A DNA stretch of 21,025 bases from assembly GCA_023663505.1 (NCBI GenBank), contig JAMPHH010000059.1, positions 1 to 21,025 on the forward strand. Direction: 5' to 3'. Numbering within the stretch: position 1 is the stretch's first letter; every line of letters starts with the position of its first letter. The notes beneath the pieces are model-generated. The model saw only the letters and a program-made list of their open reading frames with translations. It was not told where the DNA came from and did no database searches. This DNA comes from Muribaculum sp. GTDB taxonomy: Bacteria > Bacillota > Clostridia > Lachnospirales > Lachnospiraceae. The translations under genes and the position numbers were made by a program. Below are positions 7,358 through 15,603 of this stretch, piece after piece.

Positions 7358-7662
7358 ATCCTGTAATCCCTGCGCATATCTGCAAATGCTTGTTTTGCAG
7401 GCTTTGTTTTTCCTTCAATCATATCTGCATACCCTTTCTCAAGTTCCGCATTCAATTCCGTTTCTGAAAGTTCTGTTATATTGACAGGCTTTGTTCTTGG
7501 TATCTTTACATCAAAAGGAAGTCCTCTGTTTAAAATAATCTGCTTATAAAACATATTGATTGCACTGGATACCGGGATGCCAAGTGTTGATAAAATAGAC
7601 TCTGCCTGTTCTTTTACATCTGGTTCTATTCTTGCGTACAAATTAGCCGTTTTGTTTGCCAT
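7354..7662 (-). CDS. relB: RelB/DinJ-family antitoxin
   Basis: 102 codons. The N-terminal ribbon-helix-helix region (NKTANLYARIEPDVKEQAES, then LGIPVSSAINMFYKQII) and the GLPFDVKIP segment are diagnostic of RelB/DinJ. The C-terminal part is acidic and likely wraps the toxin. AAGGGAG lies 9 bases before the ATG. The promoter and palindrome at 7692-7720 fit the usual autorepression by the antitoxin or the complex. Confidence 0.92.
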   Translation of the reverse strand: MANKTANLYARIEPDVKEQAESILSTLGIPVSSAINMFYKQIILNRGLPFDVKIPRTKPVNITELSETELNAELEKGYADMIEGKTKPAKQAFADMRRDYRI

Positions 7663-7691
7663 TATTCATCTCTCCCTTCAGAATATATCTT

Positions 7692-7720
7692 ATTATACTG
7701 TTTTGTACGCACAAAAGCAA
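7692..7720 (-). promoter_or_regulatory. Toxin-antitoxin promoter with operator
   Basis: On the minus strand: -35 TTGCTT (7715-7720), 17-bp spacer, -10 TATAAT (7692-7697). Inside the spacer lies TTTTGT-gcgt-ACAAAA (7701-7716), a 6-bp inverted repeat well placed for repression by the RelB-like protein. Confidence 0.65.
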
Positions 7721-7772
7721 TACATAATTATATGCCAAAAAGCCGAATAAATCAATATTTCTACTATATCAC

Positions 7773-8345
7773 TTATTTCCCGACAATCAGATAAATATCC
7801 TCTCCCGCCAAATCTTCAAAATGCTTTTTTAAAGCCAGATTTCTGTCCCATTTCTTCTGCGGATAGGAACCGTATCTGCGTCTTACGTCATCCATGCGTT
7901 CCTCAATTGCCAACACACCCTCTGCCCCCGCCAGAGAATCGCATAGCTGAATCAGTCTGTCATATTCATCATAAGTGATTGCTTCAAGTTCCCTCTGAAT
8001 CATATGAAGCTCTTCCTCAGTCGTATCAAATTTACCAATGTAATCATCGGTTGTCTTGTTATTGAAGGAATGTGTCAGACAGATTCTTGCAGCTTCATCA
8101 TATCCAAGTGACATCATGTATGTATAACCGTCAGAAACATGTCCCAAATGTCTGGTACCAAACTTTCTGCCGATATCATGAAGCAGTCCTAAAATATATG
8201 CCTTCTCAGAATCCAATCCCGCACATGCTTCTGCTATTTTCTCAGCACAATGGGCCGCCACACGGCTGTGGTTCCCCCAAGACCCGGGATTACAGCTTTC
8301 CGCCTCCGCTAACAGTGCCTCCGCCTTTTCTCTTGTCGGTAACAT
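7773..8345 (-). CDS. HD-domain metal-dependent hydrolase
   Basis: 190 codons. HD superfamily residues are visible: His26, His56-Asp57 (GLLHDIG), His69, His92 (LTHSF) and Asp136 (LCDSLAG). These proteins are metal phosphohydrolases, often on nucleotides; the substrate here is unknown. The catalytic set looks complete and no other domain is attached. GGAGGTG lies 6 bases before the ATG. The upstream 60-aa gene ends 44 bases away, and an A/T-rich inverted repeat (TTCTTAA...TTAAGAA) sits between them. Both genes are probably served by the promoter at 8635-8663. Confidence 0.85.
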   Translation of the reverse strand: MLPTREKAEALLAEAESCNPGSWGNHSRVAAHCAEKIAEACAGLDSEKAYILGLLHDIGRKFGTRHLGHVSDGYTYMMSLGYDEAARICLTHSFNNKTTDDYIGKFDTTEEELHMIQRELEAITYDEYDRLIQLCDSLAGAEGVLAIEERMDDVRRRYGSYPQKKWDRNLALKKHFEDLAGEDIYLIVGK

Positions 8346-8389
8346 ATTAACACCTCCGCATGATTCTTAAAAGCATTGCTATTAAGAAC

Positions 8390-8572
8390 CTAGCCTTTGA
8401 TCCGATCAATTTCTGTAAGATTAATACCTGAAGATGTGAGTATCACCTTAAGAGTGTCATATCTTACTTTCATAGCCTTATATACCTCTGAATCCTTGTC
8501 CGCCAAAAGCATATAGCTTTGTAATTGTACAAATTCCTCAATATTTTTCTGCATCATTTCTTTTTCGGTCAT
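8390..8572 (-). CDS. Small protein of unknown function, 60 aa
   Basis: The frame is open to an ATG at 8587, but that ATG overlaps a ribosome site. TATGGAGGT followed 7 bases later by ATG 8572 makes MTEKEMMQKN the likely start, giving 60 aa. The product is helical and acidic (about residues 1-45), with no signal peptide or recognised domain. It has a convincing promoter 63 bases upstream and precedes the HD hydrolase gene in the same orientation. Confidence 0.7.
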   Translation of the reverse strand: MTEKEMMQKNIEEFVQLQSYMLLADKDSEVYKAMKVRYDTLKVILTSSGINLTEIDRIKG

Positions 8573-8634
8573 ATCCAATACCTCCATATTTCCACCGCCT
8601 TTTTCAACTGATACAAGGGTTAAAGCCTATATTT

Positions 8635-8663
8635 ATTATAGCGATTATACAAAAAGGTGTAAA
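8635..8663 (-). promoter_or_regulatory. Sigma-A promoter of the 60-aa protein and HD hydrolase
   Basis: On the minus strand: -35 TTTACA (8658-8663), 17-bp spacer, -10 TATAAT (8635-8640). Both hexamers are near consensus, and the site lies in the gap between the PEGA gene stop and the small gene. Confidence 0.7.
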
Positions 8664-8688
8664 GTCTCTATCTAACAATCGACAATGG

Positions 8689-10041
8689 TTATCCCCCCAG
8701 AACATTTCCTATGATTTCATTGACCAAGCTGCTTGCGTCAAGGGCGCTATTGGAGGACGCGCTGCCGCTCCTCACCAAGTCCTCAAAGGAATAGGAGACG
8801 TCCTTTTCCTCGTCGTCAATCTGTACCGTGTAGCTCCTCGTGGTATAGCCGCTTCTGCGCAGGGTGATCACATGCGCCCCCGATGTCTTCTTGAAGGAGC
8901 AGGGAGCGACACCCATATAACTGCCGTCCAGATAGACCTCCGCGCCCTCCGGAGCGTCCACATGCACCTTGTAATAGCTTGTCGCGGTATCTGTATCTTT
9001 CTTCTCATCGTCGTCATCAGCCTTCATGGATTCCAACACCACATTGATGCCCACTGACGCCTGTGCCACCCGAATATATTGCGTAATGGATTTGTAACCG
9101 TCCGCCTTCACAATCAACTGATGAATGCCATATTCCAACGTAACAGGCTCAGAGACGTCCGTCTCGATACTGTCAATGTAAACCTTGGCGTTGGAAGGAC
9201 TAATCGAGAACAGCACCATGCCTGTCTGTACCTTAGCCACCTCCAAATCCCCGATATCCAACGCAGTCTCCTCGTTGCGGTGAATCACCACGTCCTTGAC
9301 GCCACCGCCGCCCCGATGACTGATATTGACCTGATAGCTGCCCTCCGGCACCACCATCAGCATGTCCTCCGTAATGGGCTGAATCGCAGTCTGTCCAACC
9401 TCTATCCAACCCCCCACGAAGTTCTCGTCATTCAAAAGACGCAGATAACCATGCCCCTTCTCCACGCTCACACTGAGCACCTGATTGCCGATTCCTTGAA
9501 AGTTCAACACATCTACGGCATTCAAGTCCATCTTTTCGATATTATTGCCCATGGAAAGATACCGGGTATTGTCCGTGAGCTTATAGATATCCTCCCCAAT
9601 CGTCACTTCCCCTCGCACATAGTCTATCGTATAGCGAGCCACACCTTCATTCTTCCATGCCTGCGAGGACAGCTTCATACTGGTCAAATGCTTTGTATCC
9701 TTCAAAAAGGTGATATCCACGATATCCCCTGCAAAAATCTGATCCAATGAGATACTTTCCCCATATTTATCATACAGATGCGTGGTTCCGTCCATCTCCA
9801 AAGTATAATATCTGCCGCGGTTCAGATTCAAAAAGGTGAGCCTGTTCTCCTTCTTGTTCTTCTCAGTCAAAATCGCCGTGTCCGCGGAATCATAGCTGTT
9901 CGGTCCCGTGAGGACAAACCCCGTGTCAACCCTCTCCGGCTCCCTCGACTCCACCTCGTCCCGCTGCCCATTGCCCCGCCCCCCACAGCCGGACAACACC
10001 ACCAAGGTAACTAAAATTATCAACTGTACCTTTCTTTTCAT
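8689..10041 (-). CDS. PEGA-repeat lipoprotein
   Basis: 450 codons. Lipoprotein signal LVVLSGC with Cys19. An unassigned beta-rich region spans about 40-205. Three PEGA-like repeats follow at about 212-268, 274-337 and 357-420, the last two with the classic AKVYID/AEVYLDG, GxHxLxxxxxGY pattern. An acidic linker (ADDDDEKKD) separates repeats two and three. PEGA domains are found in extracytoplasmic proteins tied to the cell wall; the partner is unknown. The start has only AAGGA 11 bases upstream. It lies 110 bases downstream of the CotS-family gene, in the same orientation. Confidence 0.85.
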   Translation of the reverse strand: MKRKVQLIILVTLVVLSGCGGRGNGQRDEVESREPERVDTGFVLTGPNSYDSADTAILTEKNKKENRLTFLNLNRGRYYTLEMDGTTHLYDKYGESISLDQIFAGDIVDITFLKDTKHLTSMKLSSQAWKNEGVARYTIDYVRGEVTIGEDIYKLTDNTRYLSMGNNIEKMDLNAVDVLNFQGIGNQVLSVSVEKGHGYLRLLNDENFVGGWIEVGQTAIQPITEDMLMVVPEGSYQVNISHRGGGGVKDVVIHRNEETALDIGDLEVAKVQTGMVLFSISPSNAKVYIDSIETDVSEPVTLEYGIHQLIVKADGYKSITQYIRVAQASVGINVVLESMKADDDDEKKDTDTATSYYKVHVDAPEGAEVYLDGSYMGVAPCSFKKTSGAHVITLRRSGYTTRSYTVQIDDEEKDVSYSFEDLVRSGSASSNSALDASSLVNEIIGNVLGG

Positions 10042-10057
10042 CTTCTCGTTTATCCTT

Positions 10058-10094
10058 TTCTATCTCTTTCTATTTTTTCTATTCTATCTCTTTC
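10058..10094 (-). repeat. Short direct repeat in the PEGA gene leader
   Basis: GAAAGAGATAGAA (minus strand) occurs twice, at 10082-10094 and 10058-10070, 24 bases apart in a purine-only leader. It may be a slippage product or set mRNA accessibility at a weak ribosome site. Confidence 0.6.
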
Positions 10095-10151
10095 AATCTT
10101 ACCAATCCTGTTGTGTTGGTTTCAGCCGTTCCTATGAAGACTACTCCCACC

Positions 10152-11165
10152 TCATTTTTGGGGGAGTTCGCGAAACACCACGTCCAAAAAATGCTGCTTA
10201 TCCTTCTCCTGCTCCACTACCTTCTCAAGCTTCTCCAAATTGCGCCCGGGAATCCAAGCCTTTCCGGAATTGTAATAGAAATTCACAATCTTCCAGAATT
10301 TCTCCGGATATGCCAGCCGATAATATAAATCAATCCGGCTGACCGCCGACAACGGACGCGTCTCCTCATAGGCATCTAACAATTCCTTCCCCAAAGCCAC
10401 TGACCAGTTGCTTTTCTCCAAAAGCTTCCTCATCAGCAGATACAAATCCCTCACCGGGTCATCCGCCACACATTTCTCAAAATTAACAACAAACCACCCC
10501 TCCGCCGTCCTTAAGAGATTGTGGTATTGATAATCCCCATGGCAATATGTGATCCTCTGATCCGCTTTATTTTGCTGGTTGCGGGCTTTCTCATACTCCG
10601 CCCACTCCTCGGACAAACGGAACGCCTGCTCCAAGAAAAAATCAAAATTCTGCTGCAGGCTGATCTCAAACCATGTCTTTTGACCCCGCTGCTTCAAATA
10701 TTTGCGCACGCGCTTTAATTCCCTGTTGCGCTTGTCATATTCCATACCGGGGGAAAGCGTAGAACACCCCTCCTCGTTCTCAAACTCCATATGGGAATGA
10801 AGCCTTGCCAAAAGGCGCACGGATTCAAGACATTCCGCCCTGTCATTGATATTACACTCCCGCCCCTCCGCATAGGTCTTCAAAAGATACATTACCCCGT
10901 CATAATCCTTCACGTACAGGTTTCCCTCTTTGTTCGGTATAATGCGCTCCACACGGATATTATCCCTCGAATGCTCCTGAACCTCTTGAAGATGCGTGAG
11001 CAGTCGGTTCTGGGCGTTAAGATGCTCCTCATTCCCTGTATATTCCTTAAAAACCAAGCAGCCCATCGAAGTATCACAGAGAATCGCCCCGCGTCCCTTG
11101 CGGGTCTTAAACACCTCTACTTCATACTGTTCCAGTAAATTAACCGCTCTGTCATTCACCTTCAT
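10152..11165 (-). CDS. CotS-family spore-coat kinase-like protein
   Basis: 337 codons with an aminoglycoside-phosphotransferase-like fold. The catalytic loop YCHGDYQYHN (His209, Asp211, Asn216) is present, and the family block PVRDLYLLMRKLLEKSNW follows. The second metal-binding Asp expected after the loop is Asn228 (VVNFEK), so phosphotransfer may be weakened or absent; I recall an NF at this place in other clostridial CotS proteins. Spore-coat assembly is the family role. AGGAGG is only 2 bases from the ATG, so the GTG two codons later may be the true start. The gene follows cca by 59 bases. Confidence 0.85.
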   Translation of the reverse strand: MKVNDRAVNLLEQYEVEVFKTRKGRGAILCDTSMGCLVFKEYTGNEEHLNAQNRLLTHLQEVQEHSRDNIRVERIIPNKEGNLYVKDYDGVMYLLKTYAEGRECNINDRAECLESVRLLARLHSHMEFENEEGCSTLSPGMEYDKRNRELKRVRKYLKQRGQKTWFEISLQQNFDFFLEQAFRLSEEWAEYEKARNQQNKADQRITYCHGDYQYHNLLRTAEGWFVVNFEKCVADDPVRDLYLLMRKLLEKSNWSVALGKELLDAYEETRPLSAVSRIDLYYRLAYPEKFWKIVNFYYNSGKAWIPGRNLEKLEKVVEQEKDKQHFLDVVFRELPQK

Positions 11166-11224
11166 ATCCTCCTGACATCCGTGCTAATCTACTTTATGAA
11201 ATTGCTTGATAAATTATGCTATCT

Positions 11225-12601
11225 TCAGAAGGATTTCAAACCGTTCTGAGCTGACACAGACATCGCCTCCTCCAAAAGCTTCTCCTTCGTGTTATACTCT
11301 GGACGCTCAAGCACGAGCTCCAAAAGGGTGTTCAGCAGCTTCCCCAAATCCGGTCCGGGCCGAAAGCCCAAAGCAATCAGATCCCGCCCCGTTACCGCCA
11401 GTGTTTTCAGCGAAACACATTGCTTTTCCTCCACGATCTTATGGTACAATTGCTCCCAAAGGTCTATTGTGTCAAGCTTCTCCTGACGCATATAGTCGCT
11501 CTGGGCAAGGATATCCGCGCGCTTGACAGGAAAAAGCAATGGAAAAATATCCTCCCCCACCTTGTTGACGGCGCGCCGCACAATCCGCATATCCGGCTTC
11601 ACGGAATTGCCATAATCGTGATACATTACGATTCGACAGACCGTGTTGATCGTGTCATTGTCAAAGCGAAGTCTCTGCAGAATCTCCCGCGCCATATCGC
11701 TGCCCACCACATTATGATTGTGAAAATGTGTGATTCCGTCCTCGTCAACCTCCAATGCCGCCGGCTTGCCGATATCATGAAGCAGCATAGCCAAGCGCAA
11801 TATCCTGTCAGGCTCCACCTCCGTCAGGGAATGAAGAATGTGCTCGCCCACATTGTACATATGGTGCAAATGGAACTGTGGCGTCCGCATACAGACATCG
11901 AACTCCGGCAAGACCACCTTTGTGACACCCATGTCATATGCGTCGCGCAGATAATCCGGGTGGGGTGAGACGAGAAGCTTCACAAGCTCAACCTGTATGC
12001 GCTCCGCACTGATTCTCTCCAACGTGCCTGCCAGCTTTCTGATTGCCTGCTTCGTGTCCTCCTCAATCTTATAGCCCAACTGGGCGGAAAATCGAATCGC
12101 TCTCATAATGCGCAGGGCGTCCTCTCCAAAACGCTCCTCCGCATCTCCGACACAGCGGATAATACCCCGCTCGATATCCTCCATGCCGCCAAAAATATCC
12201 ACCAGACCACTTTCCTCATTGTATGCCATGGCGTTGATCGTGAAATCCCTGCGGCGCAGATCCTCTTTCAGACTGGGTGTGAATATCACCTCCTTGGGAT
12301 GACGGCTGTCCTCATATTTGCCGTCAACGCGGTAAGTCGTGACCTCAAACCCCTCCTTTTCCAGCATCACCGTTACAGTGCCATGCCGGATTCCCGTATC
12401 AATGGTGCGGGGAAACAAGGCCTTGACCTGCTCAGGTCTGGCGGAGGTAGTGATATCCCAATCCTCAGGCTCTCTTCCCAAAATAGAATCCCGCACACAG
12501 CCGCCCACCACATAAGCCTCAAATCCCGCATCTGTGATCGTCTTTATAATATATTTTGCCTTTTGCGGCATAGAAATCCGTATATTGCCTGCTTCTGTCA
12601 C
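11225..12601 (-). CDS. cca: CCA tRNA nucleotidyltransferase with HD domain
   Basis: Adds or repairs the 3'-CCA end of tRNA. The nucleotidyltransferase core has YVVGGCVRDSILG and the metal pair in EDWDITTSA, then RRDFTINAMA and the tRNA-binding block GEDALRIMRAIRF. A C-terminal HD domain (LLHDIGKP, HFHNH) follows. The frame is open to ATG 12700, but those extra 33 codons are translated repeat DNA. GTG 12601 is chosen because GGAG lies 7 bases upstream and MTEAGNIRISMPQKAKYI then matches the usual family start. This gives 458 aa. It heads the cca-CotS-PEGA run and sits under paired repeat copy B. Confidence 0.93.
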   Translation of the reverse strand: MTEAGNIRISMPQKAKYIIKTITDAGFEAYVVGGCVRDSILGREPEDWDITTSARPEQVKALFPRTIDTGIRHGTVTVMLEKEGFEVTTYRVDGKYEDSRHPKEVIFTPSLKEDLRRRDFTINAMAYNEESGLVDIFGGMEDIERGIIRCVGDAEERFGEDALRIMRAIRFSAQLGYKIEEDTKQAIRKLAGTLERISAERIQVELVKLLVSPHPDYLRDAYDMGVTKVVLPEFDVCMRTPQFHLHHMYNVGEHILHSLTEVEPDRILRLAMLLHDIGKPAALEVDEDGITHFHNHNVVGSDMAREILQRLRFDNDTINTVCRIVMYHDYGNSVKPDMRIVRRAVNKVGEDIFPLLFPVKRADILAQSDYMRQEKLDTIDLWEQLYHKIVEEKQCVSLKTLAVTGRDLIALGFRPGPDLGKLLNTLLELVLERPEYNTKEKLLEEAMSVSAQNGLKSF

Positions 12602-12618
12602 TGTCCGTCTCCATTTGT

Positions 12619-12734
12619 TTTTATGGCCATTCGGCCCTTTCTTGCCTCGAATAAGGTTATTATACCATGACTGCTCCGCAATCATGGCTTTTATGGCCAT
12701 TCGGCCCTTTCCTGCATTGAATAAGGTTATTATA
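12619..12734 (-). repeat. Paired promoter-like repeat, copy B
   Basis: On the minus strand, TATAAT boxes at 12734-12729 and 12664-12659 are 70 bp apart. Both units read TATAATAACCTTATTC and end GGCCGAATGGCCATAAAA, so both are complete here. Between them is CCATGATTG-cggag-CAGTCATGG (one mismatch, a G-T pair in RNA). A -35-like TTGTTT lies at 12751-12756, 16 bp before the first TATAAT. The second TATAAT is preceded by TGG (extended -10). It stands directly upstream of cca, in the same orientation. Confidence 0.85.
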
Positions 12735-12750
12735 TCATAACCTTCTCAGA

Positions 12751-12790
12751 AAACAAAGACCATTGGCAGGAACCCAATGGCACTTTGTTT
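12751..12790 (-). terminator. Terminator after the PpiC-like foldase gene
   Basis: AAACAAAG-a-CCATTGG...CCAATGG-ca-CTTTGTTT forms a 15-bp interrupted stem. On the minus strand it is followed by TTTTCTGAG. It separates the foldase operon from the cca promoter; its downstream arm overlaps the proposed -35 of cca. Confidence 0.65.
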
Positions 12791-12847
12791 ATAAATATTA
12801 TTTATGGTGCATTTGTGTTGTAGTCAACAACCCCACGGCAAAGCAAA

Positions 12848-12891
12848 ATGCATCGCAGATGCATAGGCATCAAGCTTGCAACGCTGCAAGC
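12848..12891. repeat. Two tandem small hairpins
   Basis: ATGCATC-gca-GATGCAT (12848-12864) and GCTTGCA-acgc-TGCAAGC (12874-12891) are perfect 7-bp stems side by side, 50-90 bases downstream of the foldase stop. Loosely complementary flanks (TTGTAGTCAAC at about 12821, GTCAACTACAA at about 12902) suggest one folded unit. It may be part of the 3' end of the foldase mRNA or a small palindromic repeat. Confidence 0.5.
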
Positions 12892-12937
12892 ACTGACACA
12901 AAGTCAACTACAATTGCCTGCGGGAATCGCGGCATGG

Positions 12938-14455
12938 CTACTCTACGTCGCTGTCGCTTACCATGTCCTCAATATCTCCGTCGCTTACGTCTTCCTCCTC
13001 GCCCACGTCATCAGCATCATCGGCATCAGAAGCTTCCTCCTCAGCGCGTACCTTCAGGTAATGCAGCTTACCCTTCTTATCCTCCACAACCGCGCTCTCG
13101 GCAAGGGCGTCTGTATATTCGGCCTGAGCCTCGGAAAGCAATGTGTTGGCGATATCGCTTTTCCACTCGGGATCACCCTGACCTACATAATATATAACAT
13201 AGGTGTAGCCGCTCTCTGTGGACACAACTCCCGTATCGCCTGCCGCACGGCCATCGGCAAAAATCCAATCCGCCAGCTCATCGCTGACACTGCTCTTGGC
13301 AACACCCTCAATCAGACCTCCCTTGGCAGTGCTGCTGCCGCCGTATTTGTCACACAGCTCCGCGAAGCTGTCCTCTGTCGCCTCACCTGCATTCCACTCG
13401 TCCAAGAGAGCCTGTCCGTCTATATTCTCCGGAACCACCACCCGAACGTTTGCCGTGAGAGCCTCGTCCCGATAACGCTTCACAAACTGCACCGCATAAT
13501 ACATATTGTTGTCCGCATCATCGATCACCGTGGTGTCACCGCTTGTTCTCGACTCGTCAAACAGCCAGTCAGAAATCTCATAATCCGCATCCGCCTGCTT
13601 TACGTTGGTATGCAGATTGCCTTCCTCCATCAGATTATCCTCCGCCGCGAGCGCAAGCTCATATGCGTCATTCATAGCGGCGTCAATCTCCTCGTCCGTG
13701 GCGTCCTCAGCAGGGAACTCCGCGCTAAAGGTTGCCAAATAATAATCAACGGAATCATAGTCCGCCTTATTCTCCTCGTAATAAGCGTCAATCTCCTCAT
13801 CGGAAGCCTTCATGCTCTCGGAGAGCTCCTCAAAATATGCATTTACGCGCGCCGTTTCCGCCATGTATTCAGAGATATTATTGATTGTTGCATATTGACC
13901 ATAAGCCTGCCTGATATAAGCCTTGGTGCTGGTCTCCGCACTCTTTGCCGCCTCCTTGACAGAGGTCTTAAAGTTCTCTATCTCCTTGGACGCGTCATAT
14001 ACATATCCGGAAGCGTCCGCCTCCGCCTTCAAGCCCTTGGTCTTCTTCATATTTTCCACGGTCATTTCCTCAAAATAATCCTTCCAGCTCAGATTATCCG
14101 AATACATCTGCGTGGAAAAGTCCTGTGTCACGTCCAGTCCAAAATAGGACAGGAAAGAACCATTCTGGTTCACATAATTTGTCACCACATTATTATAATT
14201 GTAGTCAAACTCTACCTTGGTGATATCCTCTCCATTAATGGTCACATAGGGCTCATGGGTTGCCAGATAAGCACGGACGGGAAAGGACGCCGCAAACGCC
14301 ACCAGAGCAATCACCACAACCACGCCGACCGCCATGGCAATCTTTCTCTGCTGCTGCTCCTTCCTTTTCTCCTCCTCGCGCCGCTGCATTTTGCGGTCGT
14401 ATCTTGTCACAACCTTTTCCTTCTCCTGTTCCTTCTTTACCTCTTTATCAGACAT
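12938..14455 (-). CDS. Membrane-anchored PpiC/SurA-like foldase
   Basis: 505 codons. A charged cytoplasmic N-terminus (1-37, Lys/Glu/Gln-rich), one membrane span (39-60), then a large extracytoplasmic part. Residues about 70-250 resemble the helical SurA/PrsA N-terminal chaperone domain. Two parvulin-like modules seem to follow, about 252-360 and 362-470, each with the DWLF/DWIF...GDT pattern. The C-terminus (about 472-505) is a strongly acidic Asp/Ser/Glu tail. It lacks the usual PrsA lipobox and is anchored by a span instead. The likely role is folding of exported proteins. AGGAAGGAGA lies 9 bases before the ATG. It is the last gene of the run from 17478. Confidence 0.8.
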   Translation of the reverse strand: MSDKEVKKEQEKEKVVTRYDRKMQRREEEKRKEQQQRKIAMAVGVVVVIALVAFAASFPVRAYLATHEPYVTINGEDITKVEFDYNYNNVVTNYVNQNGSFLSYFGLDVTQDFSTQMYSDNLSWKDYFEEMTVENMKKTKGLKAEADASGYVYDASKEIENFKTSVKEAAKSAETSTKAYIRQAYGQYATINNISEYMAETARVNAYFEELSESMKASDEEIDAYYEENKADYDSVDYYLATFSAEFPAEDATDEEIDAAMNDAYELALAAEDNLMEEGNLHTNVKQADADYEISDWLFDESRTSGDTTVIDDADNNMYYAVQFVKRYRDEALTANVRVVVPENIDGQALLDEWNAGEATEDSFAELCDKYGGSSTAKGGLIEGVAKSSVSDELADWIFADGRAAGDTGVVSTESGYTYVIYYVGQGDPEWKSDIANTLLSEAQAEYTDALAESAVVEDKKGKLHYLKVRAEEEASDADDADDVGEEEDVSDGDIEDMVSDSDVE

Positions 14456-14534
14456 TTTATTACAATCTCCTTCCTAATATGCTCTGCACAGTGTTATCTA
14501 TTTTAACGCATTTTTTGCAAAATGAAAAGTCATT

Positions 14535-15083
14535 TCACATATTTTTAAAGGTTTTTTCATGATTTTTTTGTTCAGGGTCGTGATTTATGCCGATATCAGA
14601 CGGAAGTCTGCGCTCCACCGCCCGAGCGCACAGTCCGGTAAACAGTCCTGCGATGCCTCCCGTAACCGTGAGAATCGGCAGGTAAACCAACACGCTTGTA
14701 CTTTGCATGACCCACACCGCCGCAGCCATCTGTCCCGCATTGTGCAGCATAGCTCCCAAAATGCTGCAGAGCGGGAGATATCTCATGTCAATCACCCTTT
14801 TAAGCAAAAGCATACCACACAGGCAGAACGCTGCGCCACAGCCGCTAAAGAGCATGGCGGACAGATTCCCCGCAAAAAAAGCCCCCAGAATCACCCGAGC
14901 CGTCACAAGCATTGCTGTCTCGCAGGGGCGGAATCGATACACCGCTATCACTGTGATGATATTGGCAAGCCCGAGCTTTACGCCGGGAATGGGCACGGGG
15001 CTTGGAAGCTGAAGCTCTATCACGTATAAAATCAGCGCTGCCGCCGTAAGTAATGACAGCTGTGTCATTCTTTTAACCGTCAT
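14535..15083 (-). CDS. Gx-family membrane protein (heptaprenyl diphosphate synthase component I family)
   Basis: 182 codons from ATG 15083, chosen over ATG 15104 because GAGGAGAGG lies just before it. Mostly hydrophobic, with five or six spans. The PIPGVKLGLANIITV stretch with the Gly-Leu-Ala-Asn element, and GAMLHNAGQ further on, identify the family, related to ECF-type substrate-binding membrane subunits. It begins 10 bases after the NusG-II gene stop, and this pair recurs across Firmicutes. As far as I recall, the same two families occur in extracellular electron transfer loci. The substrate is not known. Confidence 0.85.
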   Translation of the reverse strand: MTVKRMTQLSLLTAAALILYVIELQLPSPVPIPGVKLGLANIITVIAVYRFRPCETAMLVTARVILGAFFAGNLSAMLFSGCGAAFCLCGMLLLKRVIDMRYLPLCSILGAMLHNAGQMAAAVWVMQSTSVLVYLPILTVTGGIAGLFTGLCARAVERRLPSDIGINHDPEQKNHEKTFKNM

Positions 15084-15093
15084 ATCCTCTCCT

Positions 15094-15495
15094 CTATTCC
15101 GCAAATCTGATAATCAGATGGTTGGGCAGGCATACAATGGGCAGGCTCTCGGAATATAGCTCTTCCATGTTCACGCAGGTCTTATCAGGGCATTCCGCCT
15201 CTGACACGCGGATCTTTCCATTCTGAATTTGTATGGTATTGCTACTGCCTTTATCATAATGTATGGTAAATTCCTGATCTTCTGCATGTGTCATGTCAAG
15301 GGTGTAAAGTATGGTATCGTCCTGCACGATTTCCACGATGTGGCTTTGGGAGGGGTGTAGGATATAGATACTAAGAATAAGGGACAGTAAAAAAATAACA
15401 CTGATGACAAATGCTAACATTGTTATATTTGTTGTTTTATTTTGTGATTTATTGTCTGTCTTGTTGTCTGTCGCATTATTTGCTCTGCCGTTCAT
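15094..15495 (-). CDS. NusG domain II-containing membrane-anchored protein
   Basis: 133 codons. Asn/Lys-rich N-terminus (1-25), one membrane span (26-46), then a NusG-II beta domain outside the cell. Cys102, Cys107 and Cys122 fit the family pattern AECPDKTC...IVCLPNHLII. It is not a transcription factor despite the name. AGGTAG lies 8 bases before the ATG. It is followed at 10 bases by the Gx-family gene and preceded, after the structured element at 15604-15828, by ApbE. The set suggests an extracytoplasmic flavin or redox function; this is inference from gene association. Confidence 0.85.
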   Translation of the reverse strand: MNGRANNATDNKTDNKSQNKTTNITMLAFVISVIFLLSLILSIYILHPSQSHIVEIVQDDTILYTLDMTHAEDQEFTIHYDKGSSNTIQIQNGKIRVSEAECPDKTCVNMEELYSESLPIVCLPNHLIIRFAE

Positions 15496-15603
15496 TGTAC
15501 TACCTATCTTAATTTTCTTAATTTATTCATAGTGGCTATTTTTGTATTTGCTCTGCTTGCGAGATAAATGTATTTAAATCTATATCCATTTATCGCACGG
15601 GGC

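Noticed and set aside
9079..9750. A 223-codon plus-strand frame opposite the PEGA lipoprotein gene
   Set aside because: His/Leu-rich shadow of the PEGA gene, with no ribosome site.
12848..14506. A 552-codon open frame on the plus strand opposite the foldase gene
   Set aside because: It is the complement of a well-supported gene with a ribosome site, membrane span and domains. The plus frame has no start signal and a repetitive Ile/Leu/Arg composition typical of an antisense shadow.
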